A stretch of DNA of 7,929 nucleotides from Chloroflexota bacterium (GTDB taxonomy: Bacteria; Chloroflexota; Anaerolineae; Caldilineales; Caldilineaceae), in the NCBI GenBank assembly GCA_003451595.1, contig DMDA01000022.1:1-7929 (forward strand), given 5' to 3'. The position numbers and the translations under genes are program-made. Of the stretch, positions 1 through 6,452 are shown in pieces; positions within the stretch are counted from its first letter, which is position 1; the number at the start of each line of letters is the position of its first letter. Under the pieces are notes generated by a model that saw only the letters and a list, made by a program, of their open reading frames with translations, made no database searches and was not told the DNA's origin.

Positions 1-582
1 TTCAACTCCCAAACGGCCATAGCCGCCATTGTTAGCGCCATCACACCCCATCATAAGTGTTCCAGCCGGCTCTTCCACCATCAAATCGATTTCCGGCGTC
101 TCTGGGAAGTAGTCGGTCGTGAAACTCCATACCGGGCCGCTGATCTGTTGACCATCGCCGGTCGTCGCCGTCACCTGCCAGTAGTAGCGCGTGTTCTCCT
201 CGAAGGTGAAAGGATCGTATGCTGTCCGCGTCAGGCCGGTGACGATGGCTTCATCGGGCGTGGCGTCATCACGCTCAAGATAGATCGTGTAGGTGGCTCC
301 TTGCAAGCGTGGGTCTACTGCCTCCCAGGTCAGATAGCTATTCAGGCTCTGACGCAGGGCGGCGTTTGCCGGGTGCGGTGTGTCAATGGGTGGTCGCCCA
401 TGAACCACTGGCAAAAACAAGCGGTGCGGCTCCATGATGAGGGGCAGATAGACGGTGGACGTTGGCTCCGTATGCGGTCGCTCAGGCGCAGGCTCACTGG
501 CGTGCGCGTCCCGGCACACCGTGGTCGTCATCAAGATGCCGAATAGTACACCCCACAGAATTCGTATGGCCTGGCTGTTCAT
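1..582 (-). CDS. Secreted FN3 plus FGE-sulfatase (SUMF1)-domain protein, N-terminal part only
   Basis: The reading frame is open for 194 codons from an ATG at 582-580 to the window edge, so the 3' part is missing. Residues 1-28 form a signal peptide: a hydrophobic core at about 8-22 and an AHA cleavage site before S29. Residues 43-60 carry two short hydrophobic motifs, VYLPLI and LFLPVV, which I recall from secreted Chloroflexota proteins. Residues 80-156 look like one fibronectin-III-like domain (LTWEAVDP, TRYYWQVTA, GPVWSFTT). Residues 172-194 match the opening of the FGE-sulfatase/SUMF1 fold (GTLMMGCDGANNGGY). In that family the domain either oxidises a sulfatase cysteine to formylglycine or serves as a non-catalytic C-type-lectin-like fold; the catalytic residues lie outside the window, so activity cannot be judged. 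No strong ribosome binding site precedes the ATG. Secretion and domain order are well supported; function is not. Confidence 0.85.
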   Translation of the reverse strand, partial: MNSQAIRILWGVLFGILMTTTVCRDAHASEPAPERPHTEPTSTVYLPLIMEPHRLFLPVVHGRPPIDTPHPANAALRQSLNSYLTWEAVDPRLQGATYTIYLERDDATPDEAIVTGLTRTAYDPFTFEENTRYYWQVTATTGDGQQISGPVWSFTTDYFPETPEIDLMVEEPAGTLMMGCDGANNGGYGRLGVE

Positions 583-638
583 ATCGTGGTTGCTGGACTC
601 ATCATGGCAAGATTCGTTGCACAGGCGAAGGCTGGAAT

Positions 639-669
639 AGTATACCACCGGCAACAGACAACGCCTCAA
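639..669 (-). promoter_or_regulatory. Candidate sigma-70-type promoter for the secreted FGE-like protein
   Basis: Reading on the minus strand, a -10-like TATACT (644-639) lies 19 bp downstream of a -35-like TTGAGG (669-664). Initiation would fall near 632, giving a leader of about 50 nt before the ATG at 582. The spacer is longer than the usual 17 bp. The -35 element lies inside a 14-bp direct repeat. The -10 is a good match; the promoter as a whole is moderately supported. Confidence 0.4.
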
Positions 670-672
670 ACT
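659..672. repeat. 14-bp direct repeat, copy 1
   Basis: CAACGCCTCAAACT on the plus strand, identical to 772-785. The two copies enclose a 99-bp segment that contains a nested stem-loop. This copy also overlaps the candidate -35 box of the gene starting at 582. Confidence 0.7.
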
Positions 673-680
673 GATTGATT

Positions 681-751
681 TCTAGGTTGCAGCGTCATAT
701 CGTTCACCAGGAAGTTCCAACGCTTCCAGGAAGATGAACGGCTAACCTAGA
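681..751. repeat. Nested inverted repeat / long imperfect stem-loop
   Basis: Four blocks pair in order: 681-688 TCTAGGTT with 744-751 AACCTAGA, 691-693 with 741-743, 701-706 CGTTCA with 735-740 TGAACG, and 707-714 CCAGGAAG with 723-730 CTTCCAGG (one A/A mismatch). That gives about 24 base pairs with small bulges and an 8-nt loop (715-722). It lies 33 nt past the stop codon of the glycosyltransferase gene and 98 nt before the start of the secreted-protein gene, both on the minus strand. No T-tract follows on either strand, so a simple intrinsic terminator is unlikely. A structured 3' end, an attenuator-like leader or a remnant of a small mobile element are all possible. Confidence 0.6.
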
Positions 752-771
752 GGTCAGTAACGGCTCACACT

Positions 772-785
772 CAACGCCTCAAACT
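772..785. repeat. 14-bp direct repeat, copy 2
   Basis: Second exact copy of CAACGCCTCAAACT, beginning 99 bp after the end of the first. Its last base is part of the stop codon (787-785) of the glycosyltransferase gene, so the repeat starts exactly where that coding region ends. Confidence 0.7.
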
Positions 786-3700
786 CAATGGCTGACGTTC
801 AACGCGGTTGGCAGCGTGAAAACGTCGCCAGCTAATGGTTGCCCGGCTGCGTCGAACCCTGGCAGACGCTGCTGCGTGTCGGCGTCATACCAACCGACGA
901 TCAGCTGGTATGCACCGACTGGCGTCTCGGTCGGCAACGTGATGTTGACCGGATCGAGCAGATACTCGCCTTCCAGCCACGAGGAGGCAGGACACCCGCC
1001 GTCGCAGGGGATCGTGTCCTGCTGCGCCACCAACGCACCGCTGGCATCCAACACCTGTACAAAGCGCACCAACGATTGCAGCGAGGGGCTTGCAGGCTGC
1101 CAGACAAGCGTTAGGCTAATCGTCGCGCCCGGTGCAATGGTGATTGCTGACGCAGCATTGACCCCAACCAACCGCACGCTCTCGTCAAAGCTGGCGTCGA
1201 GCGGCTGGTCGATGGGCGGCGCCGTCAACACGTGCGGGCGTCCACTGACTGTGATCTCGCCCAGATCAACGCGCGCGACCTCATGGGCGCCATCCATCAC
1301 CGCCGCCTGCAGCCGATAGTTGCCACTCGCCAGCGTCGGGGCAACCCGCAGCGGCGCCGGTGTGCGCAGCATCTCACCCGCGCGCCACGCTGATGGCGGC
1401 CACGCTGCGCCGCCGGGCGTCTCTTGCTCCTCGGCAACAACGCCGCTGCCGTCGGTCAAGGTGATGCGCACCGCGTAGTCCGTCGTGGGCGTGATGGGCG
1501 CGTGCAGATAGAGCATCAGCGGCAGCGCCTCACCCGGTGCGATTTCTGTGCGCGGCAAGTCGTAGCCAATGAGCTGGAAATCGTGCGGCATCGACGCATC
1601 GTCGAGTATGACCTGCGGCGCAATCTGTGCCCCTGGCCGCAGTGACGGTTGCACCATCACCTCGGCGAGGGAGAGAAAGGCAGTGCGTCGCCCCGCCTGG
1701 GTGACCGGATAGATGCGTCCTGTAGCGTCTTCATAGACGCGAAGCTCCAGCCTGTAGCGGCCCGGCAATGTTCCTGGCAGCAAATCGATCACCTGATAGG
1801 TGCTGTCCAACACACCCGGTTGACGGTCGCTGATAAGGAGCGCATCGGACTGGCCGACGATATTCCCGACAGCGTCACGCAACACCAGGCTGGTCTTATG
1901 TTGGGTGGTTGGCGCGTCCGCCACTGTTGACCAGCGCAGTACAGCCCACAGCGGTTGATCTGCGGGCAGCGCCAGCGCATCCTCTTGCCATGTCCACTGA
2001 TTCCCACCGCCCAGGTTGACGCCAGTCAGCTGGAACAGATCGCCAAACACTACGCCGGGCAGTGTGCGCTCAGTTGGCGGCAGCGCGAAGTCACGCGCGT
2101 TGCCCAACGCATAGCTCGTGTAGGGAATGCCCGCCAGCTGCCCCGTCGTCGGCGTGGTTGCACTGTTGCGCCGTAGCAGGAGCTCGAGCAGCCCTTTCAC
2201 ATCGGCGAAAAGCCAGGAAGTCGCTTGTAGATCAGGGGCATCTGTGGGCCGTAGCACATTGACCAGACGCCTTCCCTGCGTCAGCTGCGTCAGCGCTGCG
2301 GCCGCTGTCGCCTCATTCACAGGCAAGGTTGTAAAGGCGCCAGGATCGCGTTGGAAAAAATCGATGGTGTTGAACCTGCCATCGGCCAGCGCCTGTGCAT
2401 CGATTAAGGGCAGCACCCACAGCGTGTCGGAGGTGTCGCTGGCCGCTAGTGTGCGCGCGAAGTCGGCGTAATCGGTGCGAAACGCGGCGCGGAAGCGCTC
2501 GATCGGCGTCCACGCGCCGAAATAGCTGGTCACGCCCACATAGGCCGCAAGCAACAGGAAGGGCAGCGGGAGCCAGCGCAACCACAACCGATAGCGCCGC
2601 GGCGCGCGCGTGGTCACCCAGGCCATCGCCAGCATCGGCAACACGTAGACGATCGGCAACATTCCGATCATGCGCAATGAGTGCGGCACGCCTTCGCTTG
2701 ACAGGATCGCGGGCATCGCCAACAGCAGCAGCCATGCCAGCACAAAAAGCGTTGTCAGCCGGCGCCAATATACGACCGCCAGCCCGCTGCCCAATAGCAG
2801 CCAGGTCGCCAGGAGCGGGTCAAGGGCGGGAATCTGCGCCGGATTGTGACGTAGATTTTCGTCCGGCAGCACGCCGAACAGGAGAAAGGTGCGGACGGCG
2901 CTCCTGAGCAGCGCCAGCAGGGGATTGTCGCCCGCGTATTGTGTGTTCAGCACCGAGACTTCGAGCGCATGGGCGCCGAAAGCTGTGGGGTGCTGGACAA
3001 AATAGAAGAGCAGCGGCAGCGCGCCCAGTAACGCCAGCAACGCCATCACCACCGCCGTCTTCGCCAGCCGCGCGCGGTCGATGGCAAAGCCAGGCGCCAA
3101 CAACCACGTCGCCGCCACCGTGAAGGCGAAGAGCAGCGGCGCCATCCGTCCTGCCGTGTAGGTGTAGAGTGGCAGGCTCAGCGCCAACCCGCCGAGGCTT
3201 GCCAGTCCCCACGGTACGCCGCCCGGTGTCCGCAAATGTCGCCACACCAACCAGAACAGTGCGAAAGCGATGGTCAGCGCCAGCGGCAGCGTGATGGCGC
3301 GGAAGCCGACGCGACTCAAGCTGAGGTGCCAGTAGGAGAAGGTGAGAAAGAGCGCAGTCCACGCCGCATACCAGCGCGCCGGTTGGTCGTTCAGCTCGGG
3401 TGCAAAGCGAAAGAGTGCGCGCACCATCCAGTAGCTGGTCACCACCGTGGCGGCGCCCACCACCGCCGCCGTCATGCGGAGCGCGTAGGGGGTGGCGCCC
3501 AGGCTCTGAAAGGCCAACGCCAGTAGATAGATGAAGAGCGGCTCACGCCCGTTGTTGCGCTCGTAAAAGACGCGCAGATCGCCCGCCAGCAGTGCGCGGC
3601 CATCCATGCCGTAGGCTGCTTCGTCGTTATAGAGACCAGGCGGAATGTGGTCAAGCTGCCAGGTGCGCAGGAACAGCGCCACCAGAAACAACAGGACGAC

Positions 3701-3826
3701 AAAGCCAATTTCCAGCCAGAGCGCGCGCTTGCGGCTCCAGCTCAGCGGAGAAGGTCGTTCCTCGCCAGGCTCTGCACCGCCGGATGAAAGGCTATGTACA
3801 GCACTGCGTTCGCGAAATGTGCTCAT
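785..3826 (-). CDS. Family-39-like GT-C glycosyltransferase with long extracellular beta-sandwich tail
   Basis: This is a 1013-residue polytopic membrane protein of the PMT/ArnT-like GT-C superfamily, which transfers a sugar from a polyprenyl-phosphate carrier on the outer face of the membrane. After a cytoplasmic N-terminus, the first membrane helix (about 36-55) leads to IPPGLYNDEAAYG (61-73); D68/E69 sit where GT-C enzymes keep their catalytic acidic residues. NNGREPLF (91-98) is typical of bacterial members. About 11-13 helices run to residue 436. A soluble region follows (about 440-590), then three related beta-sandwich modules at about 591-722, 745-862 and 880-1003, each with a strand like GRYRLELRVYEDATG. 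The third has a close cysteine pair (C941, C945) that could form a disulfide. Plain family-39 enzymes are usually about 500-600 residues, so the tail is a large addition. The ATG overlaps the stop of the upstream gene (ATGA) and has no obvious Shine-Dalgarno site, which suggests translational coupling. Acceptor and sugar are unknown. Confidence 0.9.
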   Translation of the reverse strand: MSTFRERSAVHSLSSGGAEPGEERPSPLSWSRKRALWLEIGFVVLLFLVALFLRTWQLDHIPPGLYNDEAAYGMDGRALLAGDLRVFYERNNGREPLFIYLLALAFQSLGATPYALRMTAAVVGAATVVTSYWMVRALFRFAPELNDQPARWYAAWTALFLTFSYWHLSLSRVGFRAITLPLALTIAFALFWLVWRHLRTPGGVPWGLASLGGLALSLPLYTYTAGRMAPLLFAFTVAATWLLAPGFAIDRARLAKTAVVMALLALLGALPLLFYFVQHPTAFGAHALEVSVLNTQYAGDNPLLALLRSAVRTFLLFGVLPDENLRHNPAQIPALDPLLATWLLLGSGLAVVYWRRLTTLFVLAWLLLLAMPAILSSEGVPHSLRMIGMLPIVYVLPMLAMAWVTTRAPRRYRLWLRWLPLPFLLLAAYVGVTSYFGAWTPIERFRAAFRTDYADFARTLAASDTSDTLWVLPLIDAQALADGRFNTIDFFQRDPGAFTTLPVNEATAAAALTQLTQGRRLVNVLRPTDAPDLQATSWLFADVKGLLELLLRRNSATTPTTGQLAGIPYTSYALGNARDFALPPTERTLPGVVFGDLFQLTGVNLGGGNQWTWQEDALALPADQPLWAVLRWSTVADAPTTQHKTSLVLRDAVGNIVGQSDALLISDRQPGVLDSTYQVIDLLPGTLPGRYRLELRVYEDATGRIYPVTQAGRRTAFLSLAEVMVQPSLRPGAQIAPQVILDDASMPHDFQLIGYDLPRTEIAPGEALPLMLYLHAPITPTTDYAVRITLTDGSGVVAEEQETPGGAAWPPSAWRAGEMLRTPAPLRVAPTLASGNYRLQAAVMDGAHEVARVDLGEITVSGRPHVLTAPPIDQPLDASFDESVRLVGVNAASAITIAPGATISLTLVWQPASPSLQSLVRFVQVLDASGALVAQQDTIPCDGGCPASSWLEGEYLLDPVNITLPTETPVGAYQLIVGWYDADTQQRLPGFDAAGQPLAGDVFTLPTALNVSH

Positions 3827-6036
3827 GGCGTACAGTCAACCACGTCGATCTCGGTCAGTTGCACACGGTCGCCCGGCAAGATGAACGTGGCGTGCTCCAC
3901 TTGCAGATTCTGGCCCGTCTCTTGATCGTACAAGCCGAAGAGCACACGATAGCGCCCAGGCGCCACCCCCGTCAGCGGGATCGCTTGGGCAAAGTCCACC
4001 AATTCGCCCGGCTCCCAACGCGTCATCGGGTTGAAGCTATCAAACGGCATCGTGTCGACTTGCGCGACCTTCGTCGCATCATCCAGCGTAGTCACGTGGA
4101 GAAAAATTTTGAAGTCGGTGCGCGGCGTGCGGTCGGTGAACCAGTAGAGCCGCATCGTCAGCGCGTCGTCGGCGCAGACGGTTGTCGTCGGCAGGTCTAG
4201 TCCAACGAGACGGATGCCTTCAGCGAAATTGGCTTGTGTGGTCAATGGGTAGCGGGCAAAACGTCCGTCCGTCTGCAGGTAGGTGATGAAGGCGCCGATG
4301 GCAACACTCAGGCCGATAACCAGCCCAACATCAAGCCACCAGCGACGCCAGGGCAATAGCCACACCAGCCAGATCGCCAGCGCCACGATGGAGATCACAT
4401 TGGCAGCGCGGCGCAGGTCGTTGTCGCCCAGCGCAGCAACCACGCGATAGTCGCCTGCGGGTAGCTCCGCCGAAACCAACCCGCCAACGCCGCCCGCCGC
4501 CACATTGACCGGCGTTCCATCCACCAGCACTTGCCAACCAGGGAAATAGGGGCGATGCAGGCGCAGCGTCCAGGGTTGCGCCGCCCTTACATCTAACACA
4601 TAACGCACAGGATTCTCGGCGCGCACTTCGAGCTTCTCCGGCGCAACGATGGGTGGCAGGCGCATCGGATCCTCGACAGGGCGGCTGAGCGCCAGCCCCC
4701 GATCGTCGATGCTCAACGTGCGCAGCGTGTAGTCGCCAAAGAGTGGATAGCCGATCTGACCGCGTTCCCACATCGCCCGTTGATTGACGCCCGCCTCATC
4801 GAAGGCTTCCCAGATCGGCAGGCGCTCAGGACGCAGGTTGGTCAGGCTGAGCCAGGCAAAGAGCATCAGCAGCCCTATCGCCATGATCGGCTGCCAGACG
4901 TTGCGTCCACGCCTCAGACGCACCCCTGCAAACAGTGTGCCAAAGAGAATCGCAATGGAAAATGCAATGATTCCGTATAGACGCCAGGGAAATTGAATAT
5001 AGCGCACAAACGGAACGCGCTGCCAGAAAGGCAGGCTCAGGTCGAGCTGGAGCAGGGCGGTCACACCGAGTACACCAACCCAGAACCAGAGCAGCGGCGG
5101 GCGGCGGCGGGCGGCGACCAGACCAATCACGCCAGCGAGGGCAGCCAGCAGCGGCCACAATGCAAACCGAAAGCGTTCGGGGCCAGCATAGAGCGCAACC
5201 AGCGAAGTTTGTGCAAAGGTGATGAGTTGCTTGACATTGGCTTCAACGCTGGTGCCGCCGCTGAACATGAATTCGGTGGATTTGGTCAGATTCATCTCCA
5301 GCAGTGCGGGCGCCCAGTAGAAGGCGCTCAGGCTGGCGCCCAGGATGAAGGCTCCCGCCACGCGCAACAGCGCCTTCCCGTCGCGTATGACGATTGCCAG
5401 CACCGCAGCGTACAGAGCGGCAAGCGGCGCCACAAACAGTGCAGTGGCGTTGTGCCCGAGCAGCGTCAAGGCAACCAGTGCGGCCACGGCCAACCCATCG
5501 CCGCGGCGGTGGTTGACAGCATAACGATGCGTCGCCCAAAGCAGCCAGGGCAAAATGGCCCAGGTGAGCGACTCCGAGACAGCGCCGCGCTCGTAGATAA
5601 CCATGAGCAGATAAGGCGCCAGCAAGTAACAACTTGCCGCCACGAACGCCGCAAAGCGGTTCTTCAACAACGTCACGGTGTAGGCATATGCGCCCCATCC
5701 AGCTAGCAGCAAACTCAGGGAAGCCACAGCTTTTGCCGCAGCAATGAACCCCATGCCCGCCTGGTGAAACGCCAGCCCGATATAACTTGCCAACGGCGGA
5801 TAATATTGAAAGAGGGGTGCTGTATAACCAAAATTCAGGTCAAGCCCGAAACGGGGATAGAAGATGCCATTCTCCCACGCGCTCGCCAACTCATAGATGC
5901 GGTGGACGCTCATTAGAAAGTCACCGGGATTGGGGATGCCAGGCGACCACAGCGGGAACAGGATAGCGACGGCGGCGCACGCCAGGAGGAGCAGCGCCAG
6001 AAAATCGTACCGTCTTGCCAGAAACCAGGAACGCAA
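3823..6036 (-). CDS. PTPS-related / YfhO-like polytopic membrane protein, probable GT-C glycosyltransferase
   Basis: A 737-residue membrane protein with the features of the family databases call '6-pyruvoyl-tetrahydropterin synthase-related' (PF10131). Despite the name this is a GT-C-like membrane family, not a pterin enzyme. After the first helix (about 11-30) comes NPGDFLMSVHR (36-46), with D39 and H45 at the usual conserved positions. Next are a Y/P-rich loop (LFQYYPPL, 75-82), ERGAVSESL (149-157), GHN (194-196) and QFPWRLYG (348-355). Residues 497-507 (YFPGWQVLVDG) resemble the YfhO extracellular domain. Two more helices (about 544-587) precede a C-terminal extracellular module (about 600-735) related to those of the downstream glycosyltransferase. 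The start is TTG at 6036-6034. It is the first possible start after an in-frame TGA 33 bases upstream, no ATG or GTG lies between, and the next ATG (codon 42) would delete the first helix. The ribosome binding site is weak. Substrate unknown. Confidence 0.88.
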   Translation of the reverse strand: MRSWFLARRYDFLALLLLACAAVAILFPLWSPGIPNPGDFLMSVHRIYELASAWENGIFYPRFGLDLNFGYTAPLFQYYPPLASYIGLAFHQAGMGFIAAAKAVASLSLLLAGWGAYAYTVTLLKNRFAAFVAASCYLLAPYLLMVIYERGAVSESLTWAILPWLLWATHRYAVNHRRGDGLAVAALVALTLLGHNATALFVAPLAALYAAVLAIVIRDGKALLRVAGAFILGASLSAFYWAPALLEMNLTKSTEFMFSGGTSVEANVKQLITFAQTSLVALYAGPERFRFALWPLLAALAGVIGLVAARRRPPLLWFWVGVLGVTALLQLDLSLPFWQRVPFVRYIQFPWRLYGIIAFSIAILFGTLFAGVRLRRGRNVWQPIMAIGLLMLFAWLSLTNLRPERLPIWEAFDEAGVNQRAMWERGQIGYPLFGDYTLRTLSIDDRGLALSRPVEDPMRLPPIVAPEKLEVRAENPVRYVLDVRAAQPWTLRLHRPYFPGWQVLVDGTPVNVAAGGVGGLVSAELPAGDYRVVAALGDNDLRRAANVISIVALAIWLVWLLPWRRWWLDVGLVIGLSVAIGAFITYLQTDGRFARYPLTTQANFAEGIRLVGLDLPTTTVCADDALTMRLYWFTDRTPRTDFKIFLHVTTLDDATKVAQVDTMPFDSFNPMTRWEPGELVDFAQAIPLTGVAPGRYRVLFGLYDQETGQNLQVEHATFILPGDRVQLTEIDVVDCTP

Positions 6037-6043
6037 CGTTGCT

Positions 6044-6070
6044 TTTCTATCTCGCCCGACGCCCTGTCAA
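6044..6070 (-). promoter_or_regulatory. Possible promoter of the two-gene membrane operon
   Basis: A perfect TTGACA (6070-6065, minus strand) precedes the TTG start. The best -10-like hexamer is TAGAAA (6049-6044) at a short 15-bp spacing. If used, transcription would begin almost at the start codon and give a leaderless message. The -35 match is exact but the -10 is poor, so this is tentative. The operon could instead be read from the tRNA promoter. Confidence 0.3.
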
Positions 6071-6085
6071 AGAGCGCCAAAATGA

Positions 6086-6114
6086 CATGTGCTCACCTGA
6101 ACGGTAAGCACATG
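6086..6114 (-). terminator. Hairpin after tRNA-Pro, possible terminator or operator
   Basis: CATGTGCT (6086-6093) is an exact inverted repeat of AGCACATG (6107-6114). After one C/A mismatch the stem continues with 6095-6097 ACC paired to 6103-6105 GGT, leaving a 5-nt loop. On the minus strand it lies 29 nt past the tRNA 3' end and is followed by TCATTTT, a weak T-run. It may end or attenuate tRNA transcription before the membrane operon. The near-perfect palindrome could equally be a regulator binding site. Confidence 0.45.
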
Positions 6115-6143
6115 ACGCCTTGCACGGTTGCTGTAGTGTTGGT

Positions 6144-6220
<77 letters not shown>

Positions 6221-6241
6221 AAGAGGCCACCAACAAAACAA

Positions 6242-6271
6242 AGTATATCACCACCTGCGCGCAATCGGCAA
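6242..6271 (-). promoter_or_regulatory. Promoter of tRNA-Pro
   Basis: On the minus strand TTGCCG (6271-6266) and TATACT (6247-6242) are separated by 18 bp. They match the sigma-70 consensus at 4/6 and 5/6 positions. Initiation would fall near 6235, about 15 nt before the mature tRNA 5' end, a normal distance for a tRNA gene. Confidence 0.65.
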
Positions 6272-6320
6272 AGGCATAGCAGGACGATCAGAAGATATCC
6301 ACTGTGCCCCCTGCACAAGT

Positions 6321-6349
6321 TTTCCGATTTTCCTCCCTGACGCTATGAT
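6321..6349 (+). promoter_or_regulatory. Weak candidate promoter of the dipeptidase gene
   Basis: TATGAT (6344-6349) is a 5/6 match to a -10 box. The hexamer 17 bp upstream (TTTCCG, 6321-6326) matches the -35 consensus at only three positions. Use of this site would give a leader of nearly 100 nt. No other pair in 6221-6452 looks better; apart from this site, the tRNA promoter and the ribosome binding site I see nothing else in that interval. Confidence 0.3.
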
Positions 6350-6440
6350 AGAGTGAAATCTTCTTTTATACGTAGATGTCCGACCGGCCCGACTCCTGCG
6401 GCCGCCATAGCAACGGGCTTCTGACGTCAACATGTTGTAC

Positions 6441-6445
6441 AAGGA
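6441..6445 (+). promoter_or_regulatory. Ribosome binding site that decides the dipeptidase start
   Basis: AAGGA lies 7 nt before the ATG at 6453. The in-frame ATG at 6432 lies upstream of this site and has no comparable Shine-Dalgarno sequence of its own, so 6453 is preferred. Confidence 0.6.
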
Positions 6446-6452
6446 CTCAATT

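Noticed and set aside
514..516. Lipoprotein cysteine (C23) in the signal peptide of the secreted protein
   Set aside because: The residues before it (TTV) do not fit a lipobox, while AHA|S just downstream is a good signal peptidase I site.
148..546. Plus-strand open frame in the first 600 bases
   Set aside because: The minus strand encodes a signal peptide, FN3-like and FGE sequence over the same bases, so this frame is a shadow.
4993..5706. Open frame of 237 codons on the plus strand opposite the PTPS-related gene
   Set aside because: The opposite strand has clear membrane helices and family motifs. This frame gives low-complexity Gln/Gly/Arg-rich sequence.
3823..6036. A pterin-biosynthesis role for the PTPS-related protein
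   Set aside because: The family name is historical. The protein is polytopic and lacks the soluble PTPS fold and its zinc-binding histidines.
6432..6452. Upstream ATG giving a 461-residue dipeptidase
   Set aside because: The AAGGA ribosome binding site lies between the two ATGs at ideal spacing for 6453, and the extra seven residues are not needed for the family fold.
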